64,000 bases of DNA from Streptococcus caballi DSM 19004 (GTDB lineage Bacteria; Bacillota; Bacilli; Lactobacillales; Streptococcaceae): positions 216-64,215 of the forward strand of contig NZ_KB904096.1 in NCBI RefSeq assembly GCF_000379985.1, given 5' to 3'. Positions 58,182 through 64,000 of this stretch are shown here, piece by piece. Position numbers and translations under genes: made by a program. A model generated the notes under the pieces. The model saw only the letters and a program-made list of their open reading frames with translations. It searched no databases and was not told the origin of the DNA. Each line of letters starts with the position of its first letter. Position 1 is the first letter of the stretch.

Positions 58182-59054
58182 ATGAGAATCGCAGACAAAA
58201 CTGTTACCCGCGCCATCCTTGAGCGTCACGGGTTTACCTTTAAGAAATCGTTCGGTCAGAACTTTTTGACCGATACCAATATTTTGCAGAAGATTGTGGA
58301 CACGGCAGAGATTGATAAGAATGTCAATGTCATTGAAATTGGGCCTGGTATCGGTGCTTTGACCGAGTTTTTAGCGGAAAATGCAGCTGAAGTCATGGCA
58401 TTTGAAATTGACGATCGACTCATTCCGATTTTGGCAGATACGCTGCGTGATTTTGATAATGTTAAGGTTGTGAACGAAGACATTTTAAAATCAGACTTGC
58501 AAACGCGCATTAAGCAGTTTAAAAATCCTGATTTGCCCATCAAAGTGGTGGCTAACCTGCCTTACTATATCACGACGCCTATCCTCATGCACTTGATTGA
58601 ATCAAAAATCCCATTTGCGGAATTTGTCGTGATGATGCAAAAAGAAGTGGCAGATCGTATTTCGGCAGAGCCAAACACCAAAGCTTACGGCTCGTTATCA
58701 ATTGCGGTGCAATATTATATGACCGCTAAAGTTGCTTTTGTTGTACCGCGTACAGTCTTTGTACCAGCACCAAATGTGGATAGCGCTATCCTCAAGATGA
58801 CCCGCCGTGAACAACCGCTCGTTCAAGTCAAAGACGAAGATTTCTTCTTCCGTGTTTCAAAAATCAGCTTTGTTCATCGCCGCAAAACCCTTTGGAACAA
58901 CCTAACCAGTCATTTTGGGAAGTCAGAAGAGGTCAAGACCAAGTTAGAAAAGGCTCTGGAAGCAGCGGGTATCAAGCCGTCCATTCGTGGAGAAGCTTTA
59001 TCTATTGCCGATTTTGCAAGATTGGCGGATGCCTTAAAAGAAGTCGGATTATAA
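58182..59054 (+). CDS. rsmA: 16S rRNA dimethyladenosine transferase
   Basis: Also called KsgA; dimethylates A1518 and A1519 of 16S rRNA late in 30S assembly. The 290 residues show the SAM motif [15 protein letters not shown], the catalytic NLPYYITTP and the family opening [12 protein letters not shown] 58182 matches homologues although the ribosome site is weak. Confidence 0.95.
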   Translation: MRIADKTVTRAILERHGFTFKKSFGQNFLTDTNILQKIVDTAEIDKNVNVIEIGPGIGALTEFLAENAAEVMAFEIDDRLIPILADTLRDFDNVKVVNEDILKSDLQTRIKQFKNPDLPIKVVANLPYYITTPILMHLIESKIPFAEFVVMMQKEVADRISAEPNTKAYGSLSIAVQYYMTAKVAFVVPRTVFVPAPNVDSAILKMTRREQPLVQVKDEDFFFRVSKISFVHRRKTLWNNLTSHFGKSEEVKTKLEKALEAAGIKPSIRGEALSIADFARLADALKEVGL

Positions 59055-59061
59055 TGAAGAG

Positions 59062-59089
59062 ACCCCAGCCATTTATTGTGGTTGGGGTT
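59062..59089. terminator. Terminator between rsmA and the exporter accessory gene
   Basis: ACCCCAgCC/GGtTGGGGT (one wobble) between convergent stop codons; its right arm touches the minus-strand stop at 59089. T-runs are short on both sides. Confidence 0.6.
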
Positions 59090-60483
59090 TAAAAATCTTT
59101 TAATAGCTTGTCTTTGTAATAATTAAAGAAAGTTTTTTTGCCGATGGTACTAATTGTTTTGCCTTGTAAACCATATTTTAGTTTGGAGCTATCTTGTTTA
59201 TCAACAGTGGCTAGTGCTGTCACCTCAAAGACATTTCCTTCTTTGGTTTGTGTGGCAGAACTTGCAATTTTAGTGATTTTGCCAGTGATAACAATGGCGT
59301 GATTGCTAATTTTTTCAAGGGTTAGGCGAACAGGCTGTCCTTTTTTCAATTGACTAACATGAGTGGAGTCAACGTAATAGCGGATAGCGACTTGCTGTGT
59401 TTTGGCAATATCTGGGTAAATCTCTGCAATCTGACTGCCTTGCGGCAAGAGCGTTTGCCCTTCAAATTCATCAGAAACATGTAAAATGCCACTTTGACTA
59501 GCTTTTAAAATGGTGTCAGCTTTAGAGAGATTTGTCTGGTCAAGCTGCGCTTGCAAATTTTCTTTTTCTTGAGTAATTTGCGTGAGTTGTGTTTCAGCCT
59601 GTGTCAATTCCTGCTGACGCAAGCTTTCAATTTGACTAGTGGCACTAGTGTCATAACTTCCCGTTGAATAATTGGAAGCAGCTTGTGTCTGTAAACTAGA
59701 GATAGAGGCATTAATGCTATCAATCTGCCCTTGTAGGTCTGTTAAAAATTGATTTTTAAGGCTTTCTTTGCTAGCAGAATTGTTGTCAGTTGAACTGCTT
59801 TGTGTATTACTTGTTTGAATCTGGCTAAGATAGCTATTAAGAGTAGTTGCATATGGATTGTTGCCAGATACGTTTGTTTTATCAGTTTGAATAGCCTCTT
59901 TAACTTCTTGATATTGACTGACTTGGGTTTGTAGGTTAGCAATCTGTCTTGCGATAGCTTCATTTGCTTGGTTGACACCAGCTTCTTGTTTAGCAACTGA
60001 TTGGTTTGATTGAGAAACTTGAGCAGTAATTGTTTGAGATTGATTAAAAAAACGCTCAACGGTTGCTGAATAACCAAATTCATCATCACCTGTAAAGAGG
60101 TTTTGTCCTTTCTTTAGACTTTCTTTCAATTGATTGAGTGCCTTTTGTTGACGTTCATCTCTTTCGATTTGTGCTTGAATGGCATTAAGTTGACTATCTT
60201 CCAGTTTGTCGGAGTATTGGATGAGTAGATCCCCCTTTTTGACTGCCTTATTTTCACTAAGATTATTGGTTAAAACGGTGTTATTGCTACTTGATTGAAC
60301 AACAGCGATGACTTTTGTTGGTCTGATACTACCAAGTGTCGTAACGGTAATTTCTTTTTTACCGACGAGAGAAAAGGCAAGGAGAAAAAAGACCAAAAGT
60401 GTCATTGGAATGACTAAGATAGTCGCAAAATTATGGTAACGCCTATGATAAAATTCAGCAGATTGAAATAATTTAGGATTCAT
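59089..60483 (-). CDS. blpB: Bacteriocin exporter accessory protein (ComB/BlpB, HlyD family)
   Basis: A 464-residue membrane-fusion protein: one N-terminal helix (about 22-42), long Gln/Ser-rich coiled coil (about 95-330), and a C-terminal beta-barrel. The opening (QSAEFYHRRYHNFATIL) matches pneumococcal ComB/BlpB. It pairs with the C39 ABC exporter upstream by 11 bp. The name is by similarity. Confidence 0.9.
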   Translation of the reverse strand: MNPKLFQSAEFYHRRYHNFATILVIPMTLLVFFLLAFSLVGKKEITVTTLGSIRPTKVIAVVQSSSNNTVLTNNLSENKAVKKGDLLIQYSDKLEDSQLNAIQAQIERDERQQKALNQLKESLKKGQNLFTGDDEFGYSATVERFFNQSQTITAQVSQSNQSVAKQEAGVNQANEAIARQIANLQTQVSQYQEVKEAIQTDKTNVSGNNPYATTLNSYLSQIQTSNTQSSSTDNNSASKESLKNQFLTDLQGQIDSINASISSLQTQAASNYSTGSYDTSATSQIESLRQQELTQAETQLTQITQEKENLQAQLDQTNLSKADTILKASQSGILHVSDEFEGQTLLPQGSQIAEIYPDIAKTQQVAIRYYVDSTHVSQLKKGQPVRLTLEKISNHAIVITGKITKIASSATQTKEGNVFEVTALATVDKQDSSKLKYGLQGKTISTIGKKTFFNYYKDKLLKDF

Positions 60484-60494
60484 ATGGTCTCCTT

Positions 60495-62642
60495 TTATTC
60501 ATGAAATAGCTGTGCATAGAAACCTTGATTTTGGATGAGTTGTTGATGATGCCCTTCTTCGATAACCTGTCCTTTATCTAGGACAATAATACGGTCAGAT
60601 TGTTCAGCGATGCTCAAACGGTGGGCAACAAAAATAATAGTCTTGTCTGTGAGAGATAGTAAATTTTTAATCACACGTTTTTCCGTTAGAACATCAAGGC
60701 CACTTGTGGCTTCATCTAAAATTAAGACGGGAGCTTGTGTCAGTAAAGCGCGTGCTAAAGCTAAACGTTGCTTTTGCCCACCAGATAACCCAGCACCATC
60801 TGAGAGTTCGGTATGGTACGCCATTGGCATTGATTCAATATCAGCACGGATTTCAGCGATGTCACAAGCTTTCAGAATATCTTCTTGTGTGATGTTAGCA
60901 GGTGCTCCCAAGGTCAAATTTTCTAAAATCGTCCCTGAAAAGACGTAAGACTGTTGTGGTAGATAATTAATGTATTGGCGAATGGCTTTTTTATCAATGG
61001 TTTTTAAATCGTAGCCACCCAGGGTAATCTGTCCATGGTTAGGTGTGTAAAAATTGACAATCATTTTAGCTAAGGTTGTCTTACCAGAACCGCTGATACC
61101 AACTAGGCTAATTTTTTCACCCTTCTTAATGTGTAAATTCACATGACTCAGTGTGTCACGACCAAAACCATATTTATAAGAAACATTATCAAAGACAATA
61201 TCTCCTTGTAGAAAATGGCTGTCATTTAAGAGTTGTCTGCCATCAAATTCAGATGACACTAAGTAAACTTCGTTGAGACGATTGTTAGCTACTTTGGCAG
61301 ATTGTAGTTTGGTTTGCAGATTAATAATATTTTCCATTGGTGTTGTAAAGTACGACAGAAGCGTATTGTAAGTAATCAATTGACCTACTGAAATGTTCCC
61401 AGCCATGACTAAATGTGAACCATACCAGAGAATGACGACGTTTAAAATCAGCTGTGCTCCCTGTTTTAACGACGTTTGCACAGCTTCATACTTACTAAGC
61501 GTAAAACTTTTATCCAAATAATCCACAAATTCACGGTCAATATTTTGATAACGGACTTCCTCGCTAGTCAAAGATTTAATCGTTTCAATACCATTGATAT
61601 CTTCGATAATCGCAGAGCTAACCATAGAATTGGCTTGCATGACATCGTGATTCATTCGCTCAAAAGGCTTCATAAAAGCCAAAATAATAATAGCATAGAT
61701 AGGCAATGCTATTAAGGTGATGAAAAAAAGATTGGCATTTTGCAGAATTAAGACACTTCCGACAATAAACAAAATACTCACATCTAAAAATAAAGAGAGA
61801 ATCGTTGATGCCAGTGCATCAATAATCGAGTTAGCATCGGTGAAACGTGAGATAACTTCACCTGTCCGCCTTGTGGCAAAAAAGGACATGGGCAATTCAA
61901 AAATATGACGAATATAAGACAAAATCACGTCAATTGTTAACCGTTGGCTCAGCACAACAAGTAAATAATTTTGTGAAAAGCTCATGATTTGTTGCATTAT
62001 GTAGGTTACAATCAACCCAACCGAGACAATGCCAAGAGTGGATTGCAAATGATTAGGAATATAATCGTCTAAGATTCCTTGCAAATAGTAAGACCCAACA
62101 ATATTAATCAAGGTCACGAGCAAACTTGCCAGAATGATATAAGTTAGCAGTGCCTTTTGTTTGAAAATAATTGGTAAAAAGCTTGTTAAGCCATTTTTCT
62201 TATCTTTATGTGGTTGATAATGCGGAGCAGGTGCTAAGAAAATGGCGACACCTGTCCATTCCTTTTCAAAGCGCTCCTTAGGCATTTTGGTCACTTTGAT
62301 ACTGGGGTCTGGATCACCGATGATAAGGTGGTTTTTCTTAGCTTTGTAAACGATATAATAGTGCTGCAGTTTGCCTTTTTTGTTAACATGAACAATAAAA
62401 GGATAGGGAATATCGGCCATATCAAACAGTTCCATATTAGCTTGAATGGCGCGTGTTTCAAAGCCAATGGCTTTAGCTGCCTCGACTATCCCTAACGCTG
62501 TCGTCCCTTCCTTAGTTGTTTTAGCTAATTCCCTTAGGTGTGCCAGTGAGAAATCAGATCCATAATGCTTGGCAACTGACGCCAAAGCTGCCACACCACA
62601 ATCTCGCAAATCAATCTGACTAACATACTTGTATCTCCTCAT
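60495..62642 (-). CDS. blpA: C39-peptidase bacteriocin ABC exporter (ComA/BlpA type)
   Basis: Cuts double-glycine leaders and exports the peptide. The 715-residue protein has peptidase residues Cys15 (LRDCGVAAL), His94 (LQHYYIV) and Asp110 (GDPDP), six membrane helices, then an ATPase with GISGSGKTT, LSGGQKQRLALARALL and LILDEAT. Start ATG 62642 follows AGAAGGA; a longer in-frame start (62717) would lie at the predicted transcription start. Intact, so it could export the two peptides encoded opposite. Confidence 0.93.
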   Translation of the reverse strand: MRRYKYVSQIDLRDCGVAALASVAKHYGSDFSLAHLRELAKTTKEGTTALGIVEAAKAIGFETRAIQANMELFDMADIPYPFIVHVNKKGKLQHYYIVYKAKKNHLIIGDPDPSIKVTKMPKERFEKEWTGVAIFLAPAPHYQPHKDKKNGLTSFLPIIFKQKALLTYIILASLLVTLINIVGSYYLQGILDDYIPNHLQSTLGIVSVGLIVTYIMQQIMSFSQNYLLVVLSQRLTIDVILSYIRHIFELPMSFFATRRTGEVISRFTDANSIIDALASTILSLFLDVSILFIVGSVLILQNANLFFITLIALPIYAIIILAFMKPFERMNHDVMQANSMVSSAIIEDINGIETIKSLTSEEVRYQNIDREFVDYLDKSFTLSKYEAVQTSLKQGAQLILNVVILWYGSHLVMAGNISVGQLITYNTLLSYFTTPMENIINLQTKLQSAKVANNRLNEVYLVSSEFDGRQLLNDSHFLQGDIVFDNVSYKYGFGRDTLSHVNLHIKKGEKISLVGISGSGKTTLAKMIVNFYTPNHGQITLGGYDLKTIDKKAIRQYINYLPQQSYVFSGTILENLTLGAPANITQEDILKACDIAEIRADIESMPMAYHTELSDGAGLSGGQKQRLALARALLTQAPVLILDEATSGLDVLTEKRVIKNLLSLTDKTIIFVAHRLSIAEQSDRIIVLDKGQVIEEGHHQQLIQNQGFYAQLFHE

Positions 62643-62728
62643 AACAGATTTCCTTCTAAAGAACCTAGTTTCAATAGATATGCTAAATAGACCATTGTTA
62701 ATGTAGGTTCTAACCATTTGATAGACTT

Positions 62729-62775
62729 ATTATGCCATAAAAAAGAGGTTTAGAACTATCAAAGTCCTAAACGGT
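62729..62775 (-). promoter_or_regulatory. LytTR-type operator and promoter for the exporter
   Basis: On the minus strand: ACCATTCAAG (62787-62796) and ACCGTTTAGG (62766-62775), 21 bp apart, then 31 bp to a CATAAT -10 (62729-62734). These motifs match the known BlpR/ComE-type direct repeats of streptococci. The listed span starts at the -10 and ends with the nearer repeat; the further repeat extends to 62796. Confidence 0.75.
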
Positions 62776-62805
62776 CATTTTGAGTTCTTGAATGGTAACT
62801 CAATT

Positions 62806-62872
62806 ACCGTTTAGGAACTCAAAATGACCTTTTACGACTTGGGCGTTCATTTTTCTAAAAAAGGGTTATACT
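62806..62872 (+). promoter_or_regulatory. LytTR-type operator and promoter for the bacteriocin genes
   Basis: ACCGTTTAGG (62806-62815) and ACCTTTTACG (62827-62836), 21 bp apart, then 30 bp to TATACT (62867-62872; a second overlapping TATACT at 62872-62877). Mirror image of the exporter operator. The regulator (BlpR-like) and its histidine kinase are not in this window. Confidence 0.75.
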
Positions 62873-62914
62873 ATACTTGTTTCCGGAAATATAAATTAAC
62901 AAGGAGGTATTCAG

Positions 62915-63142
62915 ATGAATACAAAAGCATTCGAACAATTTGATGTAATGACAGATGCAGAACTTTCAGCAGTTGAAGGTGGGTATAGTGCAGGTGCATG
63001 TTTAACTGACATTGGATTAGGAATGGTTGGTGGTGGTGCTGCAGGTGTAGCTGGTGGTGTTGCAGGAATTGCTCTCGGAGTTGCTCTTGGACAAATTGGT
63101 GGTAGTGTAAGATGTATTACAAGTTATGTTGGAGGAAAGTAG
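62915..63142 (+). CDS. Class II bacteriocin peptide 1, double-glycine leader
   Basis: A 75-residue precursor: leader of 23 residues ending EGG (opening NTKAFEQFDVMTDAELSAVEGG), mature 52-residue hydrophobic peptide rich in Gly/Ala with GxxxG-type spacing. Two cysteines (C29, C67; mature 6 and 44) could form a disulfide. Perfect AAGGAGG before the ATG. Followed one base later by a second such peptide, as in two-peptide class IIb bacteriocins; layout recalls gallocin A, unverified. Confidence 0.88.
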   Translation: MNTKAFEQFDVMTDAELSAVEGGYSAGACLTDIGLGMVGGGAAGVAGGVAGIALGVALGQIGGSVRCITSYVGGK

Positions 63143-63143
63143 A

Positions 63144-63332
63144 ATGGAAGATTATAAAGAGTTGACCATAAATGATCTTGCTTGTATTAACGGAGGAGGA
63201 GTGAACTGGGGTGTAGCTGCTGGATATTGTGTTGCGGGTGCTTTAATAGGCGCTGCAGGAGGAGCAATTTCAGCTGGAGTGGGCTGTCTAGTCTCTGGTT
63301 TACAGGAAGTATCAGATGGGCTTTTTAAGTAA
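63144..63332 (+). CDS. Class II bacteriocin peptide 2, double-glycine leader
   Basis: A 62-residue precursor from ATG 63144 (GGAGG at 63131-63135): short leader of 18 residues ending INGG, mature 44-residue Gly/Ala-rich peptide with two cysteines (C29, C48). Likely the partner of peptide 1; the shared start-stop junction ensures equal translation. An upstream in-frame ATG (63126) inside gene 1 is rejected. Confidence 0.87.
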   Translation: MEDYKELTINDLACINGGGVNWGVAAGYCVAGALIGAAGGAISAGVGCLVSGLQEVSDGLFK

Positions 63333-63495
63333 TGTTATAAGAATATTATTTCCTTACATTTTGTTGACACCAATTATGTATATTATTTCCTATTGGAAGA
63401 GCAACAAATTTTTTAAACAATATGTAAGGATTGCTATCATATTTTTTCTATTACAAATCTTATCGGAATTGGCATATGCCATATTTAATAAGTAA
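63316..63495 (+). CDS. Small two-helix membrane protein, probable bacteriocin immunity
   Basis: ATG 63316 behind AGGAAG (63304-63309) opens a 59-codon frame overlapping the end of peptide 2 by 17 bp. The product has two hydrophobic helices (about residues 8-27 and 37-57) with a basic loop WKSNKFFKQYVR. Position directly after a two-peptide bacteriocin is where immunity genes normally sit. Translation-coupled. Function inferred. Confidence 0.7.
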   Translation: MGFLSNVIRILFPYILLTPIMYIISYWKSNKFFKQYVRIAIIFFLLQILSELAYAIFNK

Positions 63496-63505
63496 AACTA
63501 ATTTC

Positions 63506-63537
63506 GGCTGATAGCTCCCCTAGCGATCAGCCTTTTT
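63506..63537 (+). terminator. Terminator of the bacteriocin operon
   Basis: GGCTGAT (63506-63512) pairs with ATCAGCC (63526-63532), followed by T5. Confidence 0.88.
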
Positions 63538-63558
63538 CAAAAAGAAAGGGAGTTATTG

Positions 63559-63618
63559 ATGACCTCAAAACATCTTAAATCATTGGTATTATTATTATCA
63601 TCTGCTCAAACCGTGTGA
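63559..63618 (+). CDS. Nineteen-codon ORF after the bacteriocin terminator
   Basis: ATG 63559 with AAAGGGAG upstream encodes a short basic-hydrophobic peptide (MTSKHLKSLVLLLSSAQTV). It resembles the beginning of a signal peptide cut short by TGA, so it is probably the stump of a decayed gene; the following bases up to 63700 show no open frame. Confidence 0.3.
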   Translation: MTSKHLKSLVLLLSSAQTV

Positions 63619-63719
63619 GCATTAAAGGGTTTCAGGAAAAGTGATAAAATTGAACTGGTAGTCTTTTGGGGCTAGCTATTTTTATACAAACTGTATCTCT
63701 TGCGACTGTTTATGGTCAT

Positions 63720-63762
63720 TTTATGACTTGGGCGTTCATTTTTCTAAAAAAGGATTATACTA
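63720..63762 (+). promoter_or_regulatory. Second copy of the bacteriocin promoter
   Basis: 43 bases nearly identical (two differences) to 62831-62873, including GACTTGGGCGTTCATTTTTC and TATACT (63756-63761). The upstream operator is altered: ACTGTTTATG (63705-63714) and TCATTTTATG (63716-63725) are 11 rather than 21 bp apart. Confidence 0.7.
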
Positions 63763-63810
63763 AAACTGTAAAGGTTGCAACTCTAAAAAATAATTTATGA
63801 AAGAACTATT

Positions 63811-64000
63811 ATGACTAATCACATTCGAGTATTGACAGCAGTGGTACTATCTCAGTTAATTATTGAGTGGCCAGGTTATCTTATTGGGCTGTCTATTCCT
63901 AAAATTATTGGAATTGTGTTGCTGAGTACAGCTGTTGAAGCTATTCTTCATATCTGTTGTGTCATGAAATACCATAGTGATATTTCTCTGGCAACCAGCT
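63811..64000 (+). CDS. Membrane protein, partial, bacteriocin-locus associated
   Basis: The first 63 codons of a gene cut by the window end. Two hydrophobic segments are visible (about 6-25 and 30-50). It starts 50 bases after the copied bacteriocin promoter, so it may belong to the same regulon, for instance as an immunity or transport protein. Family not recognised from this fragment; a weak ribosome site (GAAAG) precedes ATG 63811. Confidence 0.6.
   Translation, partial: MTNHIRVLTAVVLSQLIIEWPGYLIGLSIPKIIGIVLLSTAVEAILHICCVMKYHSDISLATS

Noticed and set aside
59062-59089. Site-specific recombination (att) site at the rsmA-exporter junction
   Set aside because: The symmetry is explained by a terminator between convergent genes; no integrase or flanking duplicate was seen.
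62643-62717. 25-residue N-terminal extension of the C39 exporter
   Set aside because: The longer start lies at the predicted transcription start without a ribosome site; homologues begin close to the DCG motif.

Overview
The window reads as a low-GC Firmicute chromosome, almost certainly a Streptococcus. The best fit is the S. bovis/S. equinus complex (gallolyticus, infantarius, lutetiensis, equinus). The reasons are streptococcal gene order (galU-gpsA, dut-radA-carbonic anhydrase, gltX-argG-argH-rnpA-yidC-jag, dltXABCD), an rgg-gtf glucansucrase pair, a lichenase resembling the one known from S. bovis, and a blp/gallocin-like two-peptide bacteriocin locus. Species assignment is inference. 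No rRNA, tRNA or CRISPR array was seen.

Layout. 1-367: hairpin-rich non-coding DNA, possibly a decayed IS end. 368-3567: folate cyclo-ligase and rhomboid protease face galU-gpsA across a shared terminator. 3725-6596: dut, a wrecked cysteine-hydrolase-like gene, radA with a non-AUG start, and a beta-carbonic anhydrase. This operon type is competence-induced in pneumococcus, and a near-consensus cin-box lies upstream. 6920-12735: Rgg regulator and a 1622-residue GH70 glucansucrase. 12869-20943: housekeeping genes (AIM24-like protein, immunity-like protein, gltX, argG, argH, rnpA, yidC, khpB), with an unusual structured leader before argH. 21222-23834: an ABC exporter joined to a LytTR regulator and a DUF3021 membrane protein, behind a 21-bp-spaced direct-repeat operator. 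23935-24069: rpmH. 24359-32963: a nine-gene V-type ATPase whose K subunit keeps all Na+ ligands. 33657-40069: a two-component system followed by dltX-A-B-C-D.

40654-54441 is a beta-glucan island. Two GH94 phosphorylases (leftward) diverge from a sugar ABC importer, a wall-anchored lichenase, a secreted lichenase and an MsmK-type ATPase (rightward). An AraC-type regulator follows beyond an IS30-like remnant. Together they suggest extracellular cutting of mixed-linkage beta-glucan, import of the oligosaccharides and phosphorolysis, under CcpA control through two cre sites.

54483-59054 holds tatD, rnmV, a GNAT acetyltransferase, an ICMT-like methyltransferase, a DUF1697 protein and rsmA. 59089-64000 is a quorum-type bacteriocin locus: a C39-peptidase ABC exporter and its accessory protein run left; two double-glycine peptides and a small unlisted membrane (immunity) gene run right. 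Between them sit two back-to-back LytTR-type operators. A second copy of the bacteriocin promoter precedes a membrane protein cut by the window end.
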